A DNA stretch of 64,000 nt from UBA6059 sp965227155 (GTDB taxonomy: Bacteria; Bacteroidota; Bacteroidia; Cytophagales; Cyclobacteriaceae), in contig OZ245731.1 of NCBI GenBank assembly GCA_965227155.1, positions 5,049,376-5,113,375 on the forward strand, written 5' to 3'. Both the position numbers and the translations under genes were made by a program. A model generated the notes under the pieces. That model was given only the letters and a program-made list of their open reading frames with translations. It was not told the origin of the DNA and did not search any database. Shown piece by piece: positions 1 through 8,384 of this stretch (position 1 is its first letter; each line of letters opens with the position of its first letter).

Positions 1-902
1 TCTCCTATCTTAATATCCTCAACTACATATAATGACCTACAATAGTCTCTGCCTTTTTTTTGTTTATTTGTTAAAGTGTAATCAACCACACCAATAGCAC
101 TTTCTACTTCCCTTATTACAGAAACCATATTTTTAAATTCAGACTCAGTCAAGGAAAAAGTAGAATCTGGACCGCCAACAGATTTATCAATAATGAAGTG
201 TTTCTCAATAATTTTCGCGCCCATGGCTGTAGCAACAATTGGTACAGTATTACCCAGTGTATGATCAGATAAGCCTGGAATTACACCAAATCTACTTTTG
301 AATTCCGGAATCATAGAAAGGTTAGCTTCTTCAATTGGCGCAGGATAACTTGAAGTGCATTTTAACAAAGCAATCTTTTCGTTACCGACCTTTTTACATG
401 TTGCAATCGCGAGCTCTATGTCTTCCAAAGTAGCAATTCCCGTTGAAATTATAATTGGCTTACCCTTTGATGCAGTATATTCGATTAATGGAATGTCAGT
501 TATTTCAAATGATGCGATCTTATATGCAGGAGTATTAAGTTCTTCCAAAAAGTCAACAGCAGACCTATCAAAAGGTGACGAAAAACAAACTAAACCTTCA
601 CTTTTAGCGCAATCAAATAACTCTTTATGCCACTCCCATGGTGTATAAGCAGATTTATACAATTCATATAGTGTAGTTCCATCCCAGATAGTTCCACCTT
701 TTAGTTTAAAATCTTCTTTATCTGAATTTAAGGTTATAGTATCAGGTTTATATGTTTGAAGTTTAATTGCATCTGCACCTGCCCTTTTAGCTGCACGAAT
801 AGTTTCAATAGCTACATTTAAACTTCCATTATGGTTTGCTGATAATTCAGCAACAATAAAGACTGGAGAAAGATCTCCGACTTGAAAATTCGAAATTTTC
901 AT
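1..902 (-). CDS. pseI: Pseudaminic acid synthase PseI (NeuB family), 3' end cut by window
   Basis: Condenses phosphoenolpyruvate with 2,4-diacetamido-2,4,6-trideoxy-L-altrose to give pseudaminic acid in the cytoplasm. I translated it from the ATG at 902-900: it opens MKISNFQVGDLSPVFIVAEL, then SANHNGS, the KLQTY motif, an FSSPFD segment, STGIA, GLSDHTLG and an EKHFI motif, which are the NeuB-family catalytic and metal-binding landmarks in order. About 300 residues are visible; the C-terminal SAF (antifreeze-like) domain should lie beyond base 1. It is the last visible gene of a minus-strand nonulosonic acid cluster, 58 bases after pseH. Family assignment is firm. The choice of PseI over a legionaminic/sialic synthase leans on pseB, pseC and pseH upstream. 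Confidence 0.9.
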   Translation of the reverse strand, partial: MKISNFQVGDLSPVFIVAELSANHNGSLNVAIETIRAAKRAGADAIKLQTYKPDTITLNSDKEDFKLKGGTIWDGTTLYELYKSAYTPWEWHKELFDCAKSEGLVCFSSPFDRSAVDFLEELNTPAYKIASFEITDIPLIEYTASKGKPIIISTGIATLEDIELAIATCKKVGNEKIALLKCTSSYPAPIEEANLSMIPEFKSRFGVIPGLSDHTLGNTVPIVATAMGAKIIEKHFIIDKSVGGPDSTFSLTESEFKNMVSVIREVESAIGVVDYTLTNKQKKGRDYCRSLYVVEDIKIG

Positions 903-960
903 AATAGCTACTATCTTTTATTATTGTATAACTAATCTCAAAAGCCTTAAAAGTCGCAAT

Positions 961-1503
961 TTAGGAGTATATCCTATCCCTCAATGTAGTTCTTAATTGC
1001 TCCCATTCTGATTTAAGTATTGCTAAACCTACTACATCGTGTTTCGTATTTTTTTTAATACAGTGTTCCCGATAATATGCTTCCCTTCTAAAACCAAATT
1101 TTTCATGCATTGATATTACCTTGTGATTTGAAACAAACACTTCACATCTTAATTTGTTAAGTCGCAATTCATTAAAGACAAATTCCAAAACATTAAATTC
1201 AACTTTAGCTCCAATACCTTTACCTCGAATAGAGTTGTCTCCCAAATAAAAAGCCCAATAACAACTACTAAGGGTTCTGTCTATTCCAGAAATACTTGCG
1301 AGGCCTATTGGTTTAGCATCAAACTCAATCAACCAATAAATACAATTTTCATTATTCTTAATCTTTTCAAACCATTCAAGTTGTTGCTCCTCAGTGATGT
1401 AACCATCGCTATACATATAAGTAGAAACATTTTCACTATTCCTCCATATTCTTACACGCTCAATATCACCCTTTTCAAGTAACCTTAGATTCACATCTGT
1501 CAT
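961..1503 (-). CDS. pseH: PseH-like GNAT N-acetyltransferase
   Basis: Predicted to acetylate the 4-amino group of UDP-4-amino-4,6-dideoxy-N-acetyl-altrosamine, the product of PseC, using acetyl-CoA. The 180-residue protein is a single GNAT domain: a RimJ/RimL-type start (NLRLLEKGDIERVRIWRN), a central YWLIEFDAKPIGLASI strand pair, the acetyl-CoA loop around GDNSIRGKGIGAKV (residues about 91-104) and a C-terminal MHEKFGFRREAYYREH segment. Its length is that of PseH. The start overlaps the 3' end of the preceding GNAT by 29 bases and no other ATG fits. Cluster position supports PseH; another amino-sugar N-acyltransferase remains possible. Confidence 0.82.
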   Translation of the reverse strand: MTDVNLRLLEKGDIERVRIWRNSENVSTYMYSDGYITEEQQLEWFEKIKNNENCIYWLIEFDAKPIGLASISGIDRTLSSCYWAFYLGDNSIRGKGIGAKVEFNVLEFVFNELRLNKLRCEVFVSNHKVISMHEKFGFRREAYYREHCIKKNTKHDVVGLAILKSEWEQLRTTLRDRIYS

Positions 1504-2071
1504 AATCTGCTATTTTGCTATGTATAACAATATCAATATATTTATTCTCAAAGAAACAATGCTCCTTTAAAATCGCTTCCTTCTTATATCCAGAATTTTC
1601 TAATATGTCATAAAGATGAGGTCGCAAATCAAAAGCATAGGTGAAAATTTTATGCAGTTTTAAATCAAAAAATGCTACGATCTCAATTAGACTTAGATAT
1701 TTTTTCCAATAAAACGCAAACGACTCCTTTTCTAATTTGGTATTCATTATAAAAGAAAGCTCAGCATTTTTGTCAGTCCAGTTAATATGAACAATTCCTC
1801 CATATCCAATACAATTATTATTTTCAAGGAAGCTAAAAAGAATCTGATCTGGTCTTTTTTGATCAAATGTTTTAGATATAACATTACTAAAATAAAAGTC
1901 TTGAGAAGCTTCAGTCAATATCTCCTTCTGTCGCAAATGATAAATTTGATCATTCCGCCACTGCATTATTTTATATCTATCTTCATGCCTAATTGGAACT
2001 AAAGAATATTGACCACTATTGAATACTTGATTTTTTAACGCTTTATAACTCTTGTTTATTAATTGAGTCAT
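1475..2071 (-). CDS. GNAT acetyltransferase in nonulosonic acid cluster
   Basis: A 198-residue GNAT-like protein, more divergent than its downstream neighbour. Seen: an N-terminal SLVPIRHEDRYKIMQWRND block typical of RimJ/RimL acetyltransferases, a central GYGGIVHINWTDKNAELSF strand region, and the terminal LENSGYKKEAILKEHCFFENKYID segment matching the family's usual end. A clear acetyl-CoA P-loop (R/Q-x-x-G-x-G/A) is not obvious: the corresponding region reads NTKLEKESFAFYWKKY. Its ATG overlaps the stop of the fusion gene upstream (ATGA), suggesting translational coupling. It probably N-acylates an amino sugar made by this cluster. Substrate unknown. Confidence 0.72.
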   Translation of the reverse strand: MTQLINKSYKALKNQVFNSGQYSLVPIRHEDRYKIMQWRNDQIYHLRQKEILTEASQDFYFSNVISKTFDQKRPDQILFSFLENNNCIGYGGIVHINWTDKNAELSFIMNTKLEKESFAFYWKKYLSLIEIVAFFDLKLHKIFTYAFDLRPHLYDILENSGYKKEAILKEHCFFENKYIDIVIHSKIADYDRCESKVT

Positions 2072-3846
2072 TCTTTAAATTTCGTTTTAAGGTTTAGTGT
2101 ATCAATTAGATCCTTATCTGCTTTATATCTCAAAGAGATATTTGCATTAATTTGAGAAATACTCTCATTTTTATCCAAGAAATTAAAAATGTCCCTTAAG
2201 CTAAAATCTTTATTCTTTAATGCTAGAGCATTATGAATCTCATTAAACATTAACAAATCCTCTTTATAATCCAAGGTCAATCTATAGTCTCTAATAAGCT
2301 CTTTAGGTAAATCAACAATATTAATATTGAAATAGTCTTCGTTATTCATAAAGTACCAAGACATATACTCTGAATACTCAGCAAATGGAAAATGATTTTT
2401 GATCTTTTCTAATGAGGTTACATTAATTATTTCCAAGTTTGTTCCCACAGCAGCATCTCTGGCAGTTGTGAAATCTGCTCCCTGCTCAAAATGGCTTTTT
2501 AGTAAGATTTGACATATTTCGTTATCTATAAACGGCATATCTGCAGTTACCCTTACAACTGTATTGATTTTCAATTCCCTACATATATCAAGATATCTTT
2601 GAATAACATCATCTGAATCCCCTTTATGAAATATAATATTTTCTTGATAAGTAGCATCACTTAATGCTGCATCCTCCTCTAAATTCGAGGTAGCCAAAAT
2701 GACATGATGAACTTTATCAAATTTTAAAGCATTTCTAAGACAGTAAGAAACAGATGGCAAACCACCAATTGGTAGTAATGCTTTTCTCTTTAATCTAGAT
2801 GATTTCAATCTACATGCGACTATTACAGCTATAATTGGAGTTTTTAAGTCAGTAGATTGAATTGTCTCACCCTGAGACTTACTCTTCGCTAAAACATACC
2901 CTTCACAGATATATTTTTGAATCTCCCTTGTATTTAGACCATCTAATCCAGATCTTTTAAAATTAAAATCTCTATGAATATTTAAACTTCCCCCTTTTGA
3001 AATAGAACGCTTAAGAATAGGCTTCAAAATTGAATTTTGTAAGTAACTTTTCTCTCTATTATTAATAAAATTTGCTCCTAGTAAATCACTTATTTCATTT
3101 GTCTTTTTGATCATATTGCTAAAACTGTCGAAGTTTATACTAGAATAGAAATCAAATTTAGTTTCCATTGTATTAAGCATAACATGCTTTTCAACAATAT
3201 CAGCACCCGCTGCTAAAGCTAAGGCTGGTAACCAAACCGCATAATCTGAAGTTCCATCTACATGATCAGCAAAGACTACTCTTTTATTAAATGTATTTTT
3301 AACAATCGATATCTTGGATAATCCTGAATCTTCTAATTTTGTTGGATATCCTTGAAAGCCTACCTCAAGAAGAATTTCTTGAGGATTAAGGCATTCAAAT
3401 TCAGCCAAATAATTCTTTATCTCTTCTATGCTAAGTGCAGCAACATTCAAGATTAGTTTTTTATTACGTAAATCAATCTTAGATAGCTCGTGTCTTACCT
3501 CTAGATTAAATAAAACAGAAACTTGAAGCTTTATTCCCGCAATTACATCGAGATTTTTCTTAAGTATGTTTGTTCCATAAACATCAAAAATATCTAACCA
3601 AACATCTTTTGTTTCAGAAGCTGAAATAATAAAATGCTTCCAATGATCTTCATCAAAATATAATGTCTTATAAACAGGATGCCATTCAAAGTCTTGTGTC
3701 GCAAGATGATCTGGATGAATTGGTTGAAATTTTATACCAAAACCTTTTTTAAAGACTGAAAAAGTTTCAATGAGTTCTTCCATGTAGAGTACATTTCCAC
3801 CATGCGTATTAGCAACCTCTATAATTGTATAACTCATACTAGTCAT
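2068..3846 (-). CDS. Fused NeuB/SpsE-like synthase and SpsF-like cytidylyltransferase
   Basis: A 592-residue two-enzyme fusion. Residues about 4-260 form a divergent NeuB/SpsE barrel: EVANTHGG near residue 10 (matching E-x-x-x-N-H-x-G), KFQP, a YPT turn, ADHVDGT and VEKHV (the two metal-binding His positions). Residues about 270-325 resemble the SAF domain (KPILKRSISKGG ... FKRSGLDGL). Residues about 335-592 are an SpsF/CMP-Kdo-synthetase-like nucleotidyltransferase: VIVACRLKSSRLKRKAL, ILATSNLEEDAA, RVTADMPFID. Predicted to make a nonulosonic acid from PEP and activate it with CTP. In Bacillus, SpsE and SpsF are separate proteins. The start could be the ATG at 3846 or at 3837; the first overlaps pseC by 8 bases. 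No separate pseF is visible, so this may supply CMP activation. Confidence 0.85.
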   Translation of the reverse strand: MTSMSYTIIEVANTHGGNVLYMEELIETFSVFKKGFGIKFQPIHPDHLATQDFEWHPVYKTLYFDEDHWKHFIISASETKDVWLDIFDVYGTNILKKNLDVIAGIKLQVSVLFNLEVRHELSKIDLRNKKLILNVAALSIEEIKNYLAEFECLNPQEILLEVGFQGYPTKLEDSGLSKISIVKNTFNKRVVFADHVDGTSDYAVWLPALALAAGADIVEKHVMLNTMETKFDFYSSINFDSFSNMIKKTNEISDLLGANFINNREKSYLQNSILKPILKRSISKGGSLNIHRDFNFKRSGLDGLNTREIQKYICEGYVLAKSKSQGETIQSTDLKTPIIAVIVACRLKSSRLKRKALLPIGGLPSVSYCLRNALKFDKVHHVILATSNLEEDAALSDATYQENIIFHKGDSDDVIQRYLDICRELKINTVVRVTADMPFIDNEICQILLKSHFEQGADFTTARDAAVGTNLEIINVTSLEKIKNHFPFAEYSEYMSWYFMNNEDYFNINIVDLPKELIRDYRLTLDYKEDLLMFNEIHNALALKNKDFSLRDIFNFLDKNESISQINANISLRYKADKDLIDTLNLKTKFKE

Positions 3847-5047
3847 ATATAAATTCTAAGATATATTTGATTATACATTGAAGTTGATTCCTATCCAAAG
3901 AAGGATACATCGGCAAACTAATGCATCGATCATAATAAGCCTCAGCATAAGGCAAATCCCCCGGCTTCCAACCTAGCTTTTGATAATAAGGCATTAAATG
4001 GCAGGGTATATAATGGATTTGTGCATAAATGCCTTTTTCTCTTAGATAATTATATATACCCAAGCGGTCCTCTACTTCAATAACATAAAGATGATAGGCA
4101 TGACCATCTATTAATCCTGATTGTCCAAGTATAAAATCCTGCTGATCAAATGCCTCGTAATATCTTTCTGCCAGTGATCTTCTCTTTGCCAGTCCTTCAT
4201 TAGCTCGATTCAATTGGCTTCTACCCAACGCAGCTTGAAAATCAGTAAGCCTGTAGTTATAACCCAGGTCCTGCATTTCCATATACCAGCCGGGATAGTT
4301 ATGTTGGTCCGGAATGTTACTAGACCTGTTGCCTATCACCAGGGACAAAAGGTTTTCAAATTTGGACTCATCCTTCGTTATGCCATGGGTTCTTAGCATC
4401 AACAATTTTTCAAAAAGCAGTTTATTATTGGTGGTGATCATCCCTCCTTCGCCGGCTGCTATGTGCTTTACCGGATGAAAAGAAAATATCGCAAGATCGG
4501 CAAATTGCCCATTTCCACAATTTTGTTGATTGCCATCATCATCAATAAAATAACCACCAGGTGCGTGGCATGAGTCTTCTATAAGCCAAAGGTTATATTC
4601 ATCCGCAAGTGCTCTGAAAGCCTGCATATTAACTGCTCTACCTGCAAAATCTACCGGTATAATACCCTTGAATGTACCTTTTGGATTATTTTGAAGAAGT
4701 GCTTTAACTTTTTCAATATCAAGCAGATATGTTTCAGGATCAATATCTGCAAAAACTACTTCTCCACCACAATAACGTACACAATTAGCTGAAGCTGCAA
4801 AAGTAATGGGCGTAGTAATAACCTTGTCCCCTGGTTGTACACCTAGTGCAAGTGTACATAGATGCAATGCCGCTGTTCCATTGGAAACGGCAACAGCATA
4901 TTTTGATCCCACATATGCTGCAAAAGCCTGCTCAAATAGTTTGACTTCCGGACCCTGGGTCAAATAATCTGATTTAAGCACTCTCGCTACTTCCTGGATA
5001 TCCTCTTCTGTAATATCCTGTCTTCCATATGGTATAGGTTTATTCAT
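3839..5047 (-). CDS. pseC: UDP-4-amino-4,6-dideoxy-N-acetyl-altrosamine transaminase PseC
   Basis: PLP-dependent aminotransferase that converts the 4-keto product of PseB into the 4-amino sugar, second step of pseudaminic acid synthesis. I place the start at the ATG at 5047-5045 (MNKPIPYGRQDITEEDIQEV), which gives 402 residues and a clean ATGA overlap with the pseB stop; a longer frame upstream is unrelated to the family. Seen: ALHLCTLALGVQPGDKVITT, EDSCHAPGG, and the PLP lysine in FHPVKHIAAGEGGM. The C-terminal GIYAQIHYIPCHLMPYYQKL is the usual PseC/DegT substrate loop. Length matches the family. Confidence 0.93.
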   Translation of the reverse strand: MNKPIPYGRQDITEEDIQEVARVLKSDYLTQGPEVKLFEQAFAAYVGSKYAVAVSNGTAALHLCTLALGVQPGDKVITTPITFAASANCVRYCGGEVVFADIDPETYLLDIEKVKALLQNNPKGTFKGIIPVDFAGRAVNMQAFRALADEYNLWLIEDSCHAPGGYFIDDDGNQQNCGNGQFADLAIFSFHPVKHIAAGEGGMITTNNKLLFEKLLMLRTHGITKDESKFENLLSLVIGNRSSNIPDQHNYPGWYMEMQDLGYNYRLTDFQAALGRSQLNRANEGLAKRRSLAERYYEAFDQQDFILGQSGLIDGHAYHLYVIEVEDRLGIYNYLREKGIYAQIHYIPCHLMPYYQKLGWKPGDLPYAEAYYDRCISLPMYPSLDRNQLQCIIKYILEFIYD

Positions 5048-6075
5048 ACCGTAAATGAAGGATCCACGTGTTCTTTGATAAGGTTTCTTAACCCTTCCAC
5101 AGTCTCCCATTCATCATTGCTTCCTGAATTGTAACTAAATCCTTTGGGCACAGGCTTAGCATTGTTTTCACTTATATATTTTTCCAATTTCGACTGAAAG
5201 TTCGAAGGAAGAATAGTATAATAATCTCCCAGATCATAAGTGAAATAAGAATCTGAAGAACTAATCATTTCTTCATGTATTTTTTCGCCCGGTCTAAGCC
5301 CTACCACTTGCTTTTCACAATCTGGACAAATTGCTTCGGCCACATCCATAATTCGATAGGATGGAATCTTCGGCACAAATAATTCACCTCCCCAGGCATG
5401 CTCCAATGCATAGAGAACCATTTCAACACCTTGGGTAAGGGAAATATTAAATCTTGTCATGTTAGGATCTGTGATGGGTAATACACCTTCCTTTCTTTTA
5501 TTAAGGAAAAAAGGAATAACAGATCCATTTGAACCCATAACATTGCCATACCTTACCACAGAAAATTTTATTGGGTTCCAACCTTTGATATTATTAGCAG
5601 CAATAAATAATTTATCAGAAGTAAGCTTGGTAGCACCATATAAATTGATCGGTGCACATGCTTTGTCAGTGGATAAAGCAACTACTCTTTTTACGTTTGT
5701 CTTGAAACAAGCATGAATTACATTTTCAGCTCCACCGATATTCGTTTTTACACATTCATCCGGATTATATTCAGCAATTGGCACATGCTTCATAGCGGCA
5801 GCATGAATGACATAATCAATGCCCTGAAACGCACGAACCAGTCTTCCTTTATCTCTTACATCGCCAATAAAAAATCTGATCTGAGGAAATTTATCCGATG
5901 GATAATCATGAGCCATGTGAAACTGTTTCTGCTCATCCCTTGAGTATATGACTAGTCTCTTTACACCCGGGCTATTTCTTAAAATATAATCGGTCAATGC
6001 TCTACCTAGTGAGCCAGTACCTCCTGTTATAAGTATTGACTTATCCGTTAAATCCACTATATCTGTTTTGTGCAA
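5044..6075 (-). CDS. pseB: UDP-N-acetylglucosamine 4,6-dehydratase (inverting) PseB
   Basis: NAD(P)-dependent SDR enzyme for the first step: dehydration at C4-C6 of UDP-GlcNAc with inversion at C5. Seen: Rossmann glycine motif ITGGTGSLG, IGDVRD, the AAMKHVP segment in place of the usual SDR strand, STDKA and the catalytic NLYGATK (Y-x-x-x-K). The annotated start at 6075 is TTG; an in-frame GTG at 6057 would give MDLTDKSILITGG, closer to the usual family start, so the start is uncertain by six residues. First of five overlapping genes (pseB, pseC, fusion, GNAT, pseH), consistent with one transcript. Confidence 0.93.
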   Translation of the reverse strand: MHKTDIVDLTDKSILITGGTGSLGRALTDYILRNSPGVKRLVIYSRDEQKQFHMAHDYPSDKFPQIRFFIGDVRDKGRLVRAFQGIDYVIHAAAMKHVPIAEYNPDECVKTNIGGAENVIHACFKTNVKRVVALSTDKACAPINLYGATKLTSDKLFIAANNIKGWNPIKFSVVRYGNVMGSNGSVIPFFLNKRKEGVLPITDPNMTRFNISLTQGVEMVLYALEHAWGGELFVPKIPSYRIMDVAEAICPDCEKQVVGLRPGEKIHEEMISSSDSYFTYDLGDYYTILPSNFQSKLEKYISENNAKPVPKGFSYNSGSNDEWETVEGLRNLIKEHVDPSFTV

Positions 6076-6106
6076 ATGTAAATAAATGCGCCTTTCCTGC
6101 TATTAT

Positions 6107-7186
6107 CTAAACCAAACTTAGAACCTTACTTAAAGTCATACCAAGGTAGGCATCGAAATCTGACTTTTGGAAGTACAAAAATGAGCTCACAGGGAAAATA
6201 ATGGGAAAGGAGTTTTCATCTCTAATCCTCGTTTCAAATCTGTATTTTTCCAATTCCTTATCTAAACCAAGCTCCTGAATTAAGTGACGCATGCTTGACA
6301 TGATGGGTTCATGTCCTTTATCCAACAAGATCGCATACCTGTAAAACACATTGTTCGTTTCAGCTGGCAGACAAACATCCATCCTCCCAAGCGCTTCTGC
6401 ATACCACCTGGCCACCTCCCTCCTCTTTTCATTCCAACCGTCGAGATAAGGCAGTTTCACATTGAGAATTGCAGCTTGAAGTTCATCCAGGCGGCTATTT
6501 CGGCCTTCATATACAAATGTTCCATTGACTCTACCGTAATCCCGCTTGGCATGTAGCAGCTTAGCCCACTCATCATTATTAGTAACCAACCCGCCACCGT
6601 CACCCAGGCAACCGAGGTTTTTAGTAGGGTAAAAACTGAAAGTACCGATATCCCCAAAATTGCCAACATGCTTGCCTTCAATGAATAACCCATGCGCCTG
6701 TGCACAGTCCTCGATCAATCGCAGATTATGTTTTTGGCAAAGCTCCAGAATACTCTCAAGAGGATTGTATTGACCAAATAGATGTACAGCAATGATAGCC
6801 TTAGTTTTAGAAGTTATAGCGGGCGCTACCTCCTCCTCGGTAATGTGAAATGTACCCGGATGTATATCCACAAACACAGGTGTAGCACCAACTCGCTTCA
6901 CAGCTAGTGAACCTGAGATCCAACCAAATGCAGCGAGAATCACCTCATCACCTTCACCTACTCCAAGTACTTCAAGTGCCAGTTCCAATGCATCCGTACC
7001 ATTGGCACACGTGATGCAGTGCTTTGCACCTGTGTAGCTAGCCCAATTCTGCTCAAACATGGAGACCTCTTCACCCAGGATATACTGACCTCTATGCATT
7101 GCGCGCTTTATGGCATCATCAATTTTATGCTGTATGGGTGCATGCAATGCATTCAGATCAACAAAAGGGATTTTTTTTCTATCCAT
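6107..7186 (-). CDS. DegT/DnrJ/EryC1/StrS family PLP aminotransferase
   Basis: Sugar aminotransferase (359 residues) of the DegT/DnrJ/EryC1/StrS family, acting on a keto sugar nucleotide. Seen: IPFVDLNALH start, CANGTDALELAL, EDCAQAHG and the PLP lysine in FSFYPTKNLGCLGDGGG. The first 290 residues follow the family closely. The last 70 or so (from about NVFYRYAILL) do not show the usual Y-P-I-P-x-H-x-Q substrate loop, so the C-terminus is either divergent or altered. It lies 31 bases upstream of pseB on the same strand and so may be the first gene of the surface-sugar operon. It is a second aminotransferase besides PseC; its substrate is unknown. Confidence 0.85.
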   Translation of the reverse strand: MDRKKIPFVDLNALHAPIQHKIDDAIKRAMHRGQYILGEEVSMFEQNWASYTGAKHCITCANGTDALELALEVLGVGEGDEVILAAFGWISGSLAVKRVGATPVFVDIHPGTFHITEEEVAPAITSKTKAIIAVHLFGQYNPLESILELCQKHNLRLIEDCAQAHGLFIEGKHVGNFGDIGTFSFYPTKNLGCLGDGGGLVTNNDEWAKLLHAKRDYGRVNGTFVYEGRNSRLDELQAAILNVKLPYLDGWNEKRREVARWYAEALGRMDVCLPAETNNVFYRYAILLDKGHEPIMSSMRHLIQELGLDKELEKYRFETRIRDENSFPIIFPVSSFLYFQKSDFDAYLGMTLSKVLSLV

Positions 7187-7309
7187 TGTTACGCAAACGT
7201 TAGCAAAGCTCGCATCTTTTTATTGTAACTCAAATTTTATGTAATATTGAAAACCTACAGCCTACGCTTGTCAAAAAGGTTGTATTTTCGCGTCGAAAAT
7301 TAAGAATCC

Positions 7310-8287
7310 ATGAAGAAAATAGCTGTTTTTACTTCAGGTGGAGATGCTCCCGGCATGAACGCTTGTATCCGCTCCGTAGTGAGGAGTGCACTCTACTTAA
7401 ATATTGAGGTCTATGGCATCAAATATGGCTACAATGGAATGATAGATGGCGACATCTACAAAATGAAATCCTACTCCGTAAGCAATATTGTACAAAGGGG
7501 TGGCACCATCCTTAAGAGTGCTCGAAGCAAGGCCTTTATGACTAAAGAAGGCCGAAAAAAGGCTTATGAGCAACTTAAGCAGCGAGGTATAGAAGGCATC
7601 ATCGCTATTGGTGGTGATGGTACTTTTACTGGCGCAAATATTTTCTTCGAGGAATACGGCATACCAACAGTAGGCTGCCCCGGCACCATTGATAATGACC
7701 TTTACGGCTCTGACTTTACTATCGGCTTTGATACGGCTGTGAATACGGCTCTTGATGCCATAGACAAAATCAGGGATACTGCAGCTTCCCATGATCGGGT
7801 TTTCTTCGTGGAGGTAATGGGCAGGCATTCTGGCTATATTGCAGTGCAATGCGGTATTGGTGGTGGTGCCGAAATGGTAATGGTACCGGAAACTTCTACT
7901 ACAATCGATGATGTAATCCGCACCCTCAATTCAGGTAGAGATCGTCACAAAACCTCTTCAATTGTAGTGGTAGCTGAAGGCGATGAACAGGGAGATGCAC
8001 ATGAAATTGCCGCTAAGGTGCAAAAGCAATTAGGCGATAATGATTTGGATATCCGTGTATCAACTTTGGGCCACATCCAAAGAGGTGGAAGCCCCACCGC
8101 TTTTGACAGAATATTGGCTTCCAGATTGGGCATGGCTGCTGTAGAAGGATTGATCAACAGGCAACAAAATGTGATGGTGGGTATCGTAGACAACAAGGTG
8201 GTGTATACCAGCTTCAAATTGGCTATATCCAAATCAAAACCTTTGGAGCAGGACCTAATCAAATTGGTTGAGGTGATGAGTGTGTAG
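7310..8287 (+). CDS. pfkA: ATP-dependent 6-phosphofructokinase
   Basis: Phosphorylates fructose-6-phosphate to fructose-1,6-bisphosphate, the committed step of glycolysis. The 325-residue protein has bacterial PfkA motifs in order: FTSGGDAPGMNACIR (residues 7-21), IAIGGDGTF, GTIDND with the catalytic Asp, EVMGRHSG, and LGHIQRGGSPTAFDR near the end. The Gly in GGDGT (rather than Asp) points to ATP and not pyrophosphate as phosphoryl donor. The ATG at 7310 is the only start that fits. Divergent from the sugar cluster, convergent with miaA. Confidence 0.96.
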   Translation: MKKIAVFTSGGDAPGMNACIRSVVRSALYLNIEVYGIKYGYNGMIDGDIYKMKSYSVSNIVQRGGTILKSARSKAFMTKEGRKKAYEQLKQRGIEGIIAIGGDGTFTGANIFFEEYGIPTVGCPGTIDNDLYGSDFTIGFDTAVNTALDAIDKIRDTAASHDRVFFVEVMGRHSGYIAVQCGIGGGAEMVMVPETSTTIDDVIRTLNSGRDRHKTSSIVVVAEGDEQGDAHEIAAKVQKQLGDNDLDIRVSTLGHIQRGGSPTAFDRILASRLGMAAVEGLINRQQNVMVGIVDNKVVYTSFKLAISKSKPLEQDLIKLVEVMSV

Positions 8288-8384
8288 AGTTTCGCTTACT
8301 CTTTTGCTTGCATCTACTGGCCATACCTATTTAATAAACGGACTAATGGACTGTAAGGACACAACTTATAAAAATGGTAAAACA

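Noticed and set aside
355..648. A 97-codon plus-strand frame near the window start
   Set aside because: It lies antisense inside pseI, whose minus-strand frame is open to the window edge and matches the NeuB family.
7268..7290. Possible pfkA promoter (TTG and TATTTTCG)
   Set aside because: The two elements are only 12 bases apart and the second deviates from TAnnTTTG.
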